DNA of 42,254 nucleotides from an uncultured Clostridia bacterium (GTDB lineage: Bacteria > Bacillota_A > Clostridia > TANB77 > CAG-508). Under the pieces are notes generated by a model. That model saw nothing but the letters and a program-made list of their open reading frames with translations. It did not search any database and was not told where the DNA came from. The stretch spans positions 1 to 42,254 of the forward strand of contig CANQXO010000002.1 in assembly GCA_947627825.1 (NCBI GenBank), written 5' to 3'. A program made the position numbers and the translations under genes. Shown in pieces: positions 8,976-18,594 of this stretch. Every line of letters begins with the position of its first letter. Within the stretch, counting starts at the first letter, position 1.

Positions 8976-11285
8976 ATGCAAAGTTTACTTGAAGAACTTA
9001 ATCCAAAACAAAAAGAAGCGGTAGAATATACAGAAGGACCATGTTTAGTTATTGCAGGAGCAGGAAGCGGAAAGACTAAAGTTTTAACATACAAAATAGC
9101 ATATCTTTTACAAGAAAAAAAGGTAAAACCATGGAATGTACTTGCAATAACATTTACAAATAAGGCTGCAAATGAGATGAAAGAAAGATCGTCTAGCTTG
9201 ATTGGGGAAAATATAAACGATTTATGGCTTGGAACATTTCATTCAATTTGCGTAAGAATTCTTAGAAAATTTATTGATAGATTAGGATTTGATACGAGTT
9301 TTGCAATTTTTGATACTACAGATCAAAAAACAGTTATAAAAAATTGCTTAAAAGAGCTTAATATAGATTCAAAAATGTTTACGGAAAAGTCAGTTTTAAA
9401 TGAAATCAGTAATGCAAAAAATGAGATGCTTGAACCAGAACAGTATAACTTTAAATACTCAGGAGACTATAGAAAAGAAATAATAGGCAAAGTTTATACA
9501 TTATATCAAAAAAGACTAAAAGAAAATAATGCAATAGATTTTGATGATATTATTAACTTTACTATTAAAATTCTAATGGAAAATCCAGATGTATTAGAAT
9601 ATTATTCTGAAAAATTTAAATACATTTTAGTGGATGAATATCAAGATACAAATAAATCTCAATTTACATTGGTAACTTTGCTTGCATCAAGATATGGAAA
9701 CATTACTGTTGTAGGTGATAATGATCAAGGAATTTATAGCTTTAGAGGAGCTGATATTTCCAATATTCTAAACTTTGAGAAAGATTTTCCAGGAACTAAA
9801 ATAATAAAACTAGAACAAAATTATCGTTGTACAGGAAATATATTAAAAGCTGCAAATGCAGTAATAAAACATAACGAGAACAAGTATGATAAAAAACTTT
9901 GGACAGAAAATGAGCAAGGAAGTTTACCTTTTGTATTTTGTGGAGATGATGAATATGGAGAGGCAAACTTTATTATAGAACAAATTCATAGGTTAAAAAG
10001 AGAAGAATATTATAAATATTCTGATTTTGCAGTACTTTATAGAATGAATTCTCAGTCAAGAGCATTGGAAGATAAACTTAGAATTGAAAATATCCCATAT
10101 AATATAGTAGGTGGATTAAAATTCTATGAAAGAAAAGAAATAAAAGATATAATTGCATATTTAAGGGTAATTGCAAATCAGTCTGATAATATATCTTTGG
10201 AAAGAATTATAAATGAACCTAAAAGAGGTGTTGGAAGGACAAGTCTTGATAATGTTAGAGAAATAGCAATAAAAGAAGAAACTTCTATGTATGAAATAAT
10301 AAAACGAGCAGACCAATTTATACCAAGAATATATAATAATACAAGAGATTTTGTAAATGCAATTGAGGAACTAAAAAACCTAGAAGTACCAATATCCGAT
10401 TTGATTACACAAACTCTAAATAAAACAGGATACTTAAAGTCATTAGAGGATGAAAAAACAGTAGAAGCAGAAAGTAGAATACAAAACATAGAGGAACTTT
10501 TAACTGTCGCTAATGAGTTTGAAAAAGAATCAGCAGACCAATCTCTAATGGAATTTTTAAATGGAATTTCTTTGTCAAGTGACACAGATAATTTAGAAGA
10601 TTCAAATGAAGTTGTAACTTTAATGACATTACATAGTGCAAAGGGACTTGAATATCCAGCAGTATTTTTAGTTGGATTAGAAGAAGGCATTTTTCCAGGG
10701 CATCAATCAATGGATAATCCTGCTGATATAGAAGAAGAAAGAAGATTATTTTATGTTGGTATAACTAGAGCAAAACAAAATTTATTTTTAACTTTTGCTA
10801 GAAGAAGAACTATTTTTGGCTCAACTAGTTATAACCCACCTTCAAGATTTTTAAAGGAAATACCTGAAGATATTTTAGACGGATATGAAGATGCAATGCA
10901 AGAAAAAGAAGATGAGTTTGAAGACACTAATTTTGGCTGGAATTATAGCGGAAAAAGAGGATTTAATTCTTATGAAAGTAAGATTACGACTTATAAATTA
11001 GGTAATGATGAATTTGCAGAAAAAAGTTCATACGAAGGAAAAAATAGTGCTAATTTTGGAAGAACAGCTGAAAGTTTTTTAGCATCTATTCAAGCTAAAA
11101 AAACAAATGAAACAGACATTAGTAAATACAAAGTTGGACAAAGAATTTATCATAAAAAATTTGGAGAAGGAATAATTACAAAGTTAGAAAATGAAGAAGA
11201 TGATATAAAGGTTGATATAGACTTTGAAAAAGCAGGGCATAAAAGACTTATGGCAAGATTTGCAGGTTTAGAAATCTTACAATAA
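8976..11285 (+). CDS. pcrA: ATP-dependent DNA helicase PcrA (UvrD family)
   Basis: 769 residues, full length for the family. Superfamily 1A motifs in order: Q-motif region LNPKQKEAV (8-16), Walker A AGAGSGKT (27-34), TFTNKAANEM, motif II VDEYQDTN near residue 220, VGDNDQGIYSFRGAD, LEQNYRCT, TLHSAKGLEYPAVF near 550 and VGITRAK near 592. The C-terminus has the Tudor-like domain of PcrA (YKVGQRIYHKKFGEGIITKL), which contacts RNA polymerase. The enzyme unwinds 3'-tailed DNA in repair and replication restart. It ends converging with the MecA-like gene on the minus strand; their 3' ends overlap by 9 bases. Confidence 0.97.
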   Translation: MQSLLEELNPKQKEAVEYTEGPCLVIAGAGSGKTKVLTYKIAYLLQEKKVKPWNVLAITFTNKAANEMKERSSSLIGENINDLWLGTFHSICVRILRKFIDRLGFDTSFAIFDTTDQKTVIKNCLKELNIDSKMFTEKSVLNEISNAKNEMLEPEQYNFKYSGDYRKEIIGKVYTLYQKRLKENNAIDFDDIINFTIKILMENPDVLEYYSEKFKYILVDEYQDTNKSQFTLVTLLASRYGNITVVGDNDQGIYSFRGADISNILNFEKDFPGTKIIKLEQNYRCTGNILKAANAVIKHNENKYDKKLWTENEQGSLPFVFCGDDEYGEANFIIEQIHRLKREEYYKYSDFAVLYRMNSQSRALEDKLRIENIPYNIVGGLKFYERKEIKDIIAYLRVIANQSDNISLERIINEPKRGVGRTSLDNVREIAIKEETSMYEIIKRADQFIPRIYNNTRDFVNAIEELKNLEVPISDLITQTLNKTGYLKSLEDEKTVEAESRIQNIEELLTVANEFEKESADQSLMEFLNGISLSSDTDNLEDSNEVVTLMTLHSAKGLEYPAVFLVGLEEGIFPGHQSMDNPADIEEERRLFYVGITRAKQNLFLTFARRRTIFGSTSYNPPSRFLKEIPEDILDGYEDAMQEKEDEFEDTNFGWNYSGKRGFNSYESKITTYKLGNDEFAEKSSYEGKNSANFGRTAESFLASIQAKKTNETDISKYKVGQRIYHKKFGEGIITKLENEEDDIKVDIDFEKAGHKRLMARFAGLEILQ

Positions 11286-11918
11286 ATCTCTTTGGCATAT
11301 TTCTATAGCATTATTCTTAATAATTAAATTTGACTTTTCATGCAAAACAGAGTAAAATAAATCCTTGCTCGAAAAATATTTGCCAAACTCTGTAATATAG
11401 CTATAGATGTTGCTTATTTTCTTGTAATTAGTATTAATATTTGAAATGGCTAAGTAGTATTTTTTGTTATATAAGTATAACTCAATACATTTTGCAAAAG
11501 AAGATAGGTCTGTTATATTAACCTTTTTTAAAAAAGCACAAAAATTGCAAAAATCATCAAAGTTTTCATACTCATATATAGCAATAGTAGAATTATAATT
11601 TGTTAAATTAATATTGTTAGAACTTATATTTTTATGGACAACTTTAGGAACGGCAACTTTTCGTTTAATATTAAGCTTAACGAGTTTAGTTACTATAAGG
11701 ACAAAATCACCATTCATAAGTGCAACAGCATCAATTTTAATTTTATAATCTGTGGTATTAAAGCCCACTTCGTCATAGGCTCTTTCTAGTATATCTAAGA
11801 AAGAGTCTTTTGCTTTTAAAGAATTAGCTATAAAGTTATCAAAACTGCCACTAATTGGCAATTCACTACTTGATATAAATATCTTAAGTTTGTTCTCACT
11901 AAGCTTTTGAAATCTCAC
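11277..11918 (-). CDS. mecA: MecA-family adaptor protein for ClpC
   Basis: The frame is open to 12059, but the gene most likely starts at the GTG at 11918, which has AGGAGG (11930-11925) six bases before it, giving 213 residues. From there the N-terminus VRFQKLSENKLKIFISSSEL and the later DILERAYDEVGF and NGDFVLIVTKL match the N-terminal substrate-binding domain of MecA. The C-terminal half (YEYENFDDFCNFCAFL, then YYLAI, then a CxxD-like end) fits the ClpC-binding domain. MecA proteins deliver substrates to the ClpC ATPase and activate it; clpC is encoded 30 kb downstream. Sequence identity looks low, so this is a family call rather than proof of the same substrates. Confidence 0.82.
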   Translation of the reverse strand: MRFQKLSENKLKIFISSSELPISGSFDNFIANSLKAKDSFLDILERAYDEVGFNTTDYKIKIDAVALMNGDFVLIVTKLVKLNIKRKVAVPKVVHKNISSNNINLTNYNSTIAIYEYENFDDFCNFCAFLKKVNITDLSSFAKCIELYLYNKKYYLAISNINTNYKKISNIYSYITEFGKYFSSKDLFYSVLHEKSNLIIKNNAIEICQRDLL

Positions 11919-11989
11919 TTTTATCCTCCTATGTAAAATATAATATAACATATTAATTTTAAAAAAGAAATACTTTTTATTAAAATAAC

Positions 11990-12018
11990 TTGAAAAAAAA
12001 TCCAAATACATATATAAT
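11990..12018 (+). promoter_or_regulatory. SigmaA promoter of the DUF4321-radC-mre operon
   Basis: TTGAAA at 11990-11995 and TATAAT at 12013-12018 with a 17-base spacer. It lies between the divergent mecA gene and the first operon gene at 12079. Confidence 0.75.
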
Positions 12019-12078
12019 ACCTTTATAAAAAAGTAATTTCCGTAGAGATTTTCAAACAAAAGAAGTGGAGGTAAAAAA

Positions 12079-12336
12079 ATGTCTGTAAGAGAAAAAGGAA
12101 CTTTAGTATTAATAATATTTATACTTTGTGGACTAGTTATAGGAGGATTAATAGGAGAACTAACAAGAGGTGTATCATGGCTTAATTGGCTTGCTTATGG
12201 GCAAGATTTTGGTATACCACAACCAATAACATTAAACTTAGGCGTAGTACAGCTAACCTTTGGTATAATGTTTACTATCAATATATCAAGCATAGTGGGA
12301 TTAGTAATAGCCATTTTCTTATACAGAAAATTTTAG
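12079..12336 (+). CDS. DUF4321 small membrane protein
   Basis: 85 residues with two hydrophobic segments (about 8-28 and 60-82) joined by a loop containing LNWLAYGQDFGI. The first helix is glycine rich (GLVIGGLIGEL). Small proteins of this family sit directly upstream of radC-mreBCD in many Clostridia, as here. Function is unknown; position suggests a link to the elongation machinery. ATG start behind GTGGAGG. Confidence 0.82.
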   Translation: MSVREKGTLVLIIFILCGLVIGGLIGELTRGVSWLNWLAYGQDFGIPQPITLNLGVVQLTFGIMFTINISSIVGLVIAIFLYRKF

Positions 12337-12363
12337 TTTTTTGGGGGCAAGAAAGGAAAATTC

Positions 12364-13047
12364 ATGCCACTTAAAATGAAAGAGTTGCCAATAAAAGAAA
12401 GACCTTATGAAAAATTAGAAAAATACGGTGAAAAGATGTTATCAGATGCAGAACTATTGGCAATAATTATAAAAAATGGAACAAAAGAAGAAAATTCTAT
12501 TGATGTTGCAAATAGAATTCTTTTGATGTCAGATTCACTAAAAGGCCTGCAAGTATTATCACTTGCAGAACTAAAAAAAATAAAAGGAATTGGAAATGTA
12601 AAAGCAATTCAATTAAAGGCAGTATGCGAATTAGCAAAAAGGATGAATCAAGAATATAACATTGGAATACAAGTAAAATATCCAAAAGATGTTGCTAATT
12701 TATTTTTTGATGAGTTTAAATTTGTAAAACAAGAAATCCTAAAATTAATAGTATTAAATAGTAAGAACAATATAATAAAAATAGTTGATATTGCAAATGG
12801 GGAAACTGATCATATTACAGTAGGAATAAAGCAAATTTTAATAGAAGTAATTAGATTACAAGCAAATAGAATGATAGTAGTACATAATCATCCAAGTGGT
12901 GACCCAACGCCAAGTAAACAAGATTTTGAGTTTACGAAGAAACTAATGCAAGCATCAGCACTACTTGAAATAAAATTGCTCGACCATATCGTAATTGGAT
13001 ATGATCGATATGAAAGCATATTTGCAAGAAGGGATTTTATAAAATGA
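12364..13047 (+). CDS. radC: RadC family JAMM-domain protein
   Basis: 227 residues. The N-terminal helix-hairpin-helix region is seen in LKKIKGIGNVKAIQLKAVCE. The C-terminal half holds the JAMM metalloprotease-like signature HxHx7SxxD: H174, H176, S184 and D187 in VVHNHPSGDPTPSKQD. Despite its name, a direct DNA-repair role for RadC is doubtful; the biochemical activity is unknown. The stop overlaps the mreB start in an ATGA, indicating translational coupling. Order DUF4321-radC-mreB is the common clostridial arrangement. Confidence 0.95.
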   Translation: MPLKMKELPIKERPYEKLEKYGEKMLSDAELLAIIIKNGTKEENSIDVANRILLMSDSLKGLQVLSLAELKKIKGIGNVKAIQLKAVCELAKRMNQEYNIGIQVKYPKDVANLFFDEFKFVKQEILKLIVLNSKNNIIKIVDIANGETDHITVGIKQILIEVIRLQANRMIVVHNHPSGDPTPSKQDFEFTKKLMQASALLEIKLLDHIVIGYDRYESIFARRDFIK

Positions 13048-14076
13048 AATTATTAGACTTTAGTTCAAAAGACATTGGTATAGATTTAGGAACAGCGAAT
13101 ATTTTAATTACTTTAAAAGGTAAAGGTATTGTATTAAGAGAACCATCTGTTGTTGCAATAGATAATGCAACATCTGATATAATATCAACAGGATTAGAAG
13201 CAAAAGAAATGCTAGGAAGAACTCCTGAAAATATTCGTGCAGTAAGACCGATGAAAGATGGTGTTATTGCAGATTTTTCGTCAACTGGACTTATGTTAAA
13301 AAATATGCTTAGGAAAGTTTGCAAAAAGTACAATGCAGGAAAGCCAAGAGTAGTAGTAGGTGTACCATCAGGAATAACTGAAGTTGAAGAAAGAGCTGTA
13401 CAAGAAGCTTTCTTACAAGCTGGTGCAAAAGAAGTATATCTGATAGATGAGCCAATGGCTTCTGCTATAGGAGCAGGTTTAAATGTTCTAGAGGCAAGTG
13501 GAAAGTTAATTGTTGACATAGGAGGAGGAACAACTGAAGTAGCAGTAATTGCATTAGGAGGAAGTGTCACTGCAACATCAATTAAAGTAGCAGGAGATGC
13601 AATAGATGAAGCAATAGTATCATATCTAAAAAGAAAAGAGAATATTGTAATAGGACTGGCCCAAGCCGAAAATTTAAAAATCGAACTTGGATGTGCAGTA
13701 CCCCTAGTAACAGAAATAACAAAAGAAATAAGAGGTAGAGATATTGACTCAGGGCTTCCAAAAAATATAGAAATTTCTTCAAAACAGATTGAAGAAGCAA
13801 TGCAAAAACCGATATCCGAAATAGTAGAAGCAATAATAAATACGCTATCAAACACTCCTCCAGAACTTGCATCAGATATATTTCAAAATGGAATTTATAT
13901 TTCAGGCGGAGGAGCTTTAATAAGAAATTTAGATGTGTTAGTTGCGCAAAAAACAGGAGTAAAAACATTCATAGCAGACTCACCATTGGAATGTGTTGCA
14001 TGTCGGTACAGGAAAAACACTTGAAAATTTTGATAAGCTAAAAAAGGTTTTATTAAACAGAAGAAATAAAATTTAA
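13044..14076 (+). CDS. mreB: Rod-shape actin MreB, read through a +1 shift at an in-frame CGG
   Basis: Frame 1 gives residues 1-320 with MreB/actin phosphate motifs (DIGIDLGTANILI near 10, VDIGGGTTEVAVIA near 158, ISGGGALIRNL near 291), but then stops at 14022-14024. The usual C-terminus continues in the +1 frame from 14005 (GTGKTLENFDKLKKVLLNRR) to the stop at 14074. The frame change must fall between 13975 and 14021; the only CGG in that interval is at 14004-14006, directly before GGT. Skipping the C gives a 343-residue protein of normal length with the conserved GTGK segment. Without the shift the protein would lose about 23 C-terminal residues. MreB polymers guide lateral wall synthesis. 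mreC, mreD and PBP2 follow. Confidence 0.9.
14004..14006 (+). other. In-frame CGG, putative +1 recoding site 1 (mreB)
   Basis: Codon context is GCA TGT CGG TAC in the incoming frame and GCA TGT (C) GGT ACA after the shift. The incoming frame stops six codons later; the outgoing frame is closed by TAG at 13972, so the shift interval is about 50 bases. The resulting glycine belongs to the conserved GTGK of MreB. Confidence 0.7.
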
Positions 14077-14105
14077 AACTTTACTAATAACAAGAGGAGG
14101 ACAAT

Positions 14106-14918
14106 ATGAAAAATAAAACAAGCATAATTGGAATTATTATTACAGTTATTGTTTTAATAATTATAGTGATTGTTTCTAATATTGGAACAGGTCAAATGCA
14201 AAACATCCAAACTGTTATTAGTAAATTTTTTATGCCAATTCAAAATGGTGTTGTATATATAAAAAATAAACTTGCGGGAAATGAACAACAAATAAGTGAT
14301 ATTGACGCTCTAAAAGAAGAAAATACAGGATTAAAAAATGAAAATTCAAAACTAAAAGAGCAAGTACGAGAGTTAGAAATTTTAAAATCAGAAAATAATA
14401 CTCTTAAAGAGTATGTAAATTTAAAAAATAAATATGTCAATTATACAACTGTACCATCAAATGTAATCGAAAGAAGCTTTAGCAATTATGAAAAAATTAT
14501 TGTAATAAATGTTGGAAAGAATGATGGAGTTGAAGAAAATATGCCAGTAATATCAGCATCAGGATTAGTTGGAAAGGTGCTTTCTGTAACTGATAGTACT
14601 TCAAAAGTACAGACAATTATTGATACAGCAAGTACAGTAAGTGCAACAATTTCAACAGCATCTGAAAGCATATTATTAAAAGGAATTTTAGGAGAAAATG
14701 CAAAGTTAAAAGCAACTACAATTCCAGTAGAAACAAGTATATTACAAGGAGACCAAGTTGTTACCTCAGGTTTTGGTGGAATATTTCCTAAAGGTATACT
14801 AATTGGAACAATATCAGAAGTAGTAAACACAAAAAATGAATTAGATAGATATGCAAATGTTAGTCCATCAACTGATTTTTCAAGACTAGAAACTGTATTA
14901 GTTATAACAGGACAATAG
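14106..14918 (+). CDS. mreC: Rod shape-determining protein MreC
   Basis: 270 residues: short cytoplasmic N-terminus, one membrane helix (about 7-26), a coiled coil (about 60-105, with IDALKEENTGLKNENSKLKE) and a periplasm-facing beta-rich domain. The conserved ASGLVGKVLSVTDSTSKVQT and QGDQVVTSGFGGIFPKGILIG stretches are typical. MreC links MreB filaments to the membrane proteins MreD and PBP2/RodA. GAGGAGG precedes the ATG, 29 bases after the true mreB stop at 14076. Confidence 0.95.
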   Translation: MKNKTSIIGIIITVIVLIIIVIVSNIGTGQMQNIQTVISKFFMPIQNGVVYIKNKLAGNEQQISDIDALKEENTGLKNENSKLKEQVRELEILKSENNTLKEYVNLKNKYVNYTTVPSNVIERSFSNYEKIIVINVGKNDGVEENMPVISASGLVGKVLSVTDSTSKVQTIIDTASTVSATISTASESILLKGILGENAKLKATTIPVETSILQGDQVVTSGFGGIFPKGILIGTISEVVNTKNELDRYANVSPSTDFSRLETVLVITGQ

Positions 14919-14977
14919 TGAGATGTAGCATTAAAATATACTAAATTTAATAAATAAGTATATAGAAAGGGGAAAAA

Positions 14978-15511
14978 TTGAAAAAATTTAAAGGCATATT
15001 AATAATTTTATTATTATTTGTAGTAATATATTTTTTACAAATCAATTTTTTCTCATGGTTTACAATAAGAGGAATTATGCCAAATTTATTTGTAATACTT
15101 GCTTTGTTCTTAGGATTATTTGCGGGAAAGAAGATTGGCGGAATATTTGGACTTATATTCGGATTTATATTAGATATACTAATAGGAAGAGGTACAATTT
15201 TTACAGGAATTCTACTGGGAATAATAGGCCTACTAGGAGAATATTTTGACAAAAATTTTTCAAAAGACAGTAGAGTAACAATAATACTAATGACCGCAGG
15301 AGCTACTATTATATACGAAATATGTTCGTATGTAGTAAGCATTTTAAGTCAGCATATAGAAGTTCAGATTTTAGAATTTTCTCTTATGGTAATAATAGAA
15401 ACGATATTCAATGTATTTTTAGTAATAATATTCTATCCGGGAATTAAGAAACTAGGATATTATATAGAAAACTTATTTAAGAATAAAAAGATATTAACAA
15501 GATATTTCTGA
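14978..15511 (+). CDS. mreD: Rod shape-determining protein MreD
   Basis: 177 residues from a TTG start with AAAGGGG eight bases upstream. Almost wholly hydrophobic, five to six membrane helices; the IRGIMPNLFVILALFLGLFA and GLIFGFILDILIGRG stretches match the MreD family. Its position between mreC and PBP2 supports the call. It ends in TGA, showing that TGA is a normal stop here. Confidence 0.9.
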   Translation: MKKFKGILIILLLFVVIYFLQINFFSWFTIRGIMPNLFVILALFLGLFAGKKIGGIFGLIFGFILDILIGRGTIFTGILLGIIGLLGEYFDKNFSKDSRVTIILMTAGATIIYEICSYVVSILSQHIEVQILEFSLMVIIETIFNVFLVIIFYPGIKKLGYYIENLFKNKKILTRYF

Positions 15512-15550
15512 AATATATAAAAAGCAATTAAAAAGCGTGTGAGGAGAAGG

Positions 15551-17528
15551 ATGAAAGAGAAAAGAAATACTAAGCTAAGATTTAATATTTTAATAGCATT
15601 AGTGTATATAATTGGCATTGTATTGCTAGTTACTCTATTTAACTTGCAAATTGTTAAAGGAGAAGAATATAGACAAACTTCAAACACAAGACTTACTAGA
15701 GAAAAAACTATTACAGCTGCAAGAGGAAATATACTTGATTCAACAGGAAATAAACTAGTATCCACAACTATGTTATATAATGTGGAAATCTATAAAACAA
15801 AAATAGATACGGAAACTTTAAATAACGCACTTTTACTTACAGCAAAAACACTTGAAGAAAATGGAGATAAATACATAGATAATTTCCCAATAACTGTGGA
15901 GCCATATGAATTCAAGAATATAAATGTAGAATCATGGAAAGAAAGTAATGATATAGATGCATCTTTTGATGCAGAAGCTTGTTTTAATTACTATAAAGAA
16001 AAATATAAAGTCAATTGTGAAAATGTTCAAGATGCTAGAAAAATAATTACTCTAAGATACTTAATTGAAAAAGATGGATATAGTAATACAAAATCTGTAA
16101 AGCTTGCAAGTAATATAAGTAACACCAGTTATGCAAAATTTAACGAAATGGGAACAAGTTTTCCTGGAATAAGCACTTATATTGAGCCAACAGTTTCATA
16201 TCCATTTGGAGAACTTGCATCACATATTATAGGATATGTAGGACCAATATCATCTGATGAGCTGAAAGCAAATCCTGATTATGAGCAAACAGACATAATA
16301 GGAAAAACAGGAGTAGAGAAAGTTTTTGAAAAATATCTTAGAGGTACAGATGGAATTAGACAAGTTGATATGTCTGTGGAAGGAGTAGTAACAGATGAAT
16401 ACATTTCACAAGAAGCAATCACAGGAAGTGATGTTGTACTTACAATAGATGCTGATTTACAAAAAGCTACAGAAGAAGCACTAGCTAAAAATATGGAAGA
16501 TATGAGAAGCGGAAAGCTAGGAGAAGTAGCAAATGCTAATGAAGGTTCAGCAGTAGTAATAAATGTAAAAACTGGAGAAATACTAGCAATGGCTAGTTAT
16601 CCAAATTACAATCCATCTTTATTTACGGATGGAATTAGTCAAGAAAACTGGAATAACTATTTAAATGATGGAAGACATCCATTAGTAAATAAAGCAATAT
16701 CAGATAAATCTGCTCCTGGTTCTACTTTTAAGTTAGTAACTGCAATAGCAGGATTAGAAAGTGGAGCAATTGACTTAAATACAAAAATCAATGACACATA
16801 TAGGTACACATATTATAATGACTATCAACCAACTTGTTGGGCTAGAGGAGGGCATGGCTGGCAAAATGTAGTACAAGCAATAGAGCATTCATGCAACTAT
16901 TTCTTTTATGAAACTGGAAGGAGAGCCGGAATAGAAAAACTTACGGAAGTAGCTAGTGCCTTTGGATTAGGCCAAAAAACAGGAATAGAGCTGCCAGACG
17001 AAATCTCTGGTACTTTGTCAGGGCCACAAGTTGACAGCGAATGGACAGGAGGAAAAACAATCCAAAGTGCAATAGGGCAATTATATAACGATTTCACACC
17101 TTTGCAAATGGCAAAATATACAGCAATGCTTGCAAATGGTGGAAAAAATATAGATGTAAGCATTATAAAATCAATAAATAATCCAGACGGAACTAAGTGC
17201 AGAAATATTAGCAGCCATAAGGCAAGGAATGAAAGGTGTTACAAGTGATGATGCAGGAACAGCATACTCATACTTTAGAGATTTTAATATAGAAGTTGGA
17301 GGAAAAACAGGTTCTGCATCTACAAATACAGGAACTAATGCATGGTTTATTGGATTTGCACCATTTGATGACCCAGAAATCGCAGTAGCAGTATATGTTA
17401 AAGATGGTGCTCATGGAGGTTATACTGCACCAGTTGCAAGAGCAATATTTGCACAATATTTAGGTATGAACGCATCACAAATCACTGAAGACACAACAAT
17501 TTCATCATTTATGCAAACTATTAGATAG
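15551..17528 (+). CDS. mrdA: Class B penicillin-binding protein 2, with a frame break near 17190
   Basis: Best start is the ATG at 15551 behind GAGGAGAAGG. One N-terminal membrane helix (about 13-32), a dimerisation domain, then the transpeptidase with SxxK (STFK, Ser391) and SxN (SCN, 447-449). The third motif, KTG (17304-17312), lies in the +1 frame, because the first frame stops at 17246. The outgoing frame is closed by TAA at 17175, so the break lies between 17178 and 17245. No in-frame CGG is present there; the nearest CGG (17188-17190) is out of frame in GAC GGA. The segment between NNPDGT and AEILAAIRQGMKGVT also looks some 20-30 residues shorter than in relatives, so a deletion is likely. 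The enzyme cross-links peptidoglycan during elongation and is normally essential. Confidence 0.85.
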
Positions 17529-17789
17529 CAAAATATATAAATTAGATAAATATTAAATGTGTAATAATAAATGTTTATCGTTAAATGAAAAAAATTTAAT
17601 TAGAAAGAAGCAACAAAATTAGTGCAATATAAAGTAATTTATCACTAACTCGTTGTATATACAGAAAAAATAAAATAGCTATAATTAATAAATCATCAGT
17701 ATATAAAGTAAAGCCAAATAGATGAATGCACCCGCTTTCATCTATTTGCATTATATTATCAAAAATCATTTATTATCACCGCCAAAAAT
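17529..17789. other. Intergenic region with a convergent hairpin
   Basis: A 12-bp perfect inverted repeat (17715-17726 and 17737-17748) with a 10-base loop lies between the convergent PBP2 gene and the minus-strand gene at 17790. T runs beside it are weak on both strands, so it is only a possible two-way terminator. No gene is apparent in the rest. Confidence 0.5.
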
Positions 17790-18224
17790 CTATTTTTTAT
17801 CATTTCCAAAAAGATTTAAAAGTTCAGTCATTTTACCCATTTTTATTAGTTTAATATACTCATCAACCTTATCTTTTCTGCCATCTCTAAGATAGGGTTT
17901 TAAAGAAAGTAATAATTTGCTCATGTCATCATCTTCAGAGTTCTGCATCTTATACATTATATTTTGAATTTTCATAAAAGTTTCCATATCAATATTTGGT
18001 ATGGAATTATTTTGATTGGAATTGTTATTAGCTTTGTTATTATTAAAGCTATTTAAATTATTGCTATAACTATTATTGCTGTTAGTGCCATTACTATTAT
18101 TATGATTGTATGTATTTGATTTTTGAAAGTTACTTACCATTTTCTTAATATCATCAGGAATTTGATTATTTTGTATCATATATTGAGCCTTTTTAAACAT
18201 TTCATTCATTTCGTTATTATCCAT
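17790..18224 (-). CDS. Small Asn-rich protein of unknown function
   Basis: 144 residues, ATG start with AGGAGG seven bases upstream. An N-terminal helical part (to about 35) is followed by a central low-complexity tract of Asn and Ser (about 37-72) and a C-terminal helical part with LLLSLKPYLRDGRKDKVDEYI. The last segment resembles small clostridial proteins with an ALKPxLxxxRQxKxDxxIKL pattern, for which I know no function. No signal peptide or membrane segment. It is transcribed away from the surface-protein locus and toward PBP2. Confidence 0.7.
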   Translation of the reverse strand: MDNNEMNEMFKKAQYMIQNNQIPDDIKKMVSNFQKSNTYNHNNSNGTNSNNSYSNNLNSFNNNKANNNSNQNNSIPNIDMETFMKIQNIMYKMQNSEDDDMSKLLLSLKPYLRDGRKDKVDEYIKLIKMGKMTELLNLFGNDKK

Positions 18225-18410
18225 AAATCCTCCTAATATAAAGTATAACTATAATATTATATGAGAAAAAAATAAAAGTGTTACAAAATATTTTAATAAA
18301 AATCTAAAAAGATTAAAGAAAATATTACTGAAAAAATATTTACGCATACACAAATTACAGCCTAAAAAAACAGTAAATCAAGACAAAATACAACAAAAAT
18401 GTAACATAAA

Positions 18411-18510
18411 TTTAACATTAGAAGCTGGGAAAGAGCTTCCGTAAAGGGCTATAAGAAATAGTAAAAAATATAATGTTGAAAAAATAAAATTAATGTTTTA
18501 GTATAAATAT
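18411..18510 (+). promoter_or_regulatory. Palindromic leader or operator of cassette 1
   Basis: An outer stem TTTAACATTA (18411-18420) pairs with TAATGTTGAA (18471-18480). Inside are a perfect 6-bp hairpin, GAAGCT (18421-18426) with AGCTTC (18434-18439), the string CCGTAAAGG (18439-18447), and a small hairpin CTAT/ATAG (18449-18461). A TTTTAGTATA-type -10-like motif follows at 18497-18506. The same arrangement precedes cassette 2 at 29209, with compensatory base changes. It may be a structured 5' leader, or a protein-binding site upstream of a promoter whose -35 would be TTGAAA. I cannot assign it to a known riboswitch class. The rest of the 18225-18594 gap shows nothing else. Confidence 0.6.
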
Positions 18511-18594
18511 GATTAAATATCAAAATATAGTCAATAGCAATTAAAACAGATAAATTAGTCAAATAAGCAAGGCAAAATATGAAAGGAGAAATAA

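Noticed and set aside
10178..10690. A 170-codon minus-strand frame inside pcrA
   Set aside because: It lies antisense to a fully conserved helicase region and shows no recognisable protein; it is a by-product of codon use in pcrA.
11919..12059. The longer 260-residue form of the MecA-like protein starting at 12059
   Set aside because: The extra 47 residues are unlike MecA, overlap the probable promoter of the mre operon, and lack a ribosome binding site, whereas the GTG at 11918 has AGGAGG.
18411..18480. Assigning the cassette leader to a c-di-GMP or other known riboswitch
   Set aside because: Conserved core strings of the riboswitch classes I can recall are absent; no class could be supported.
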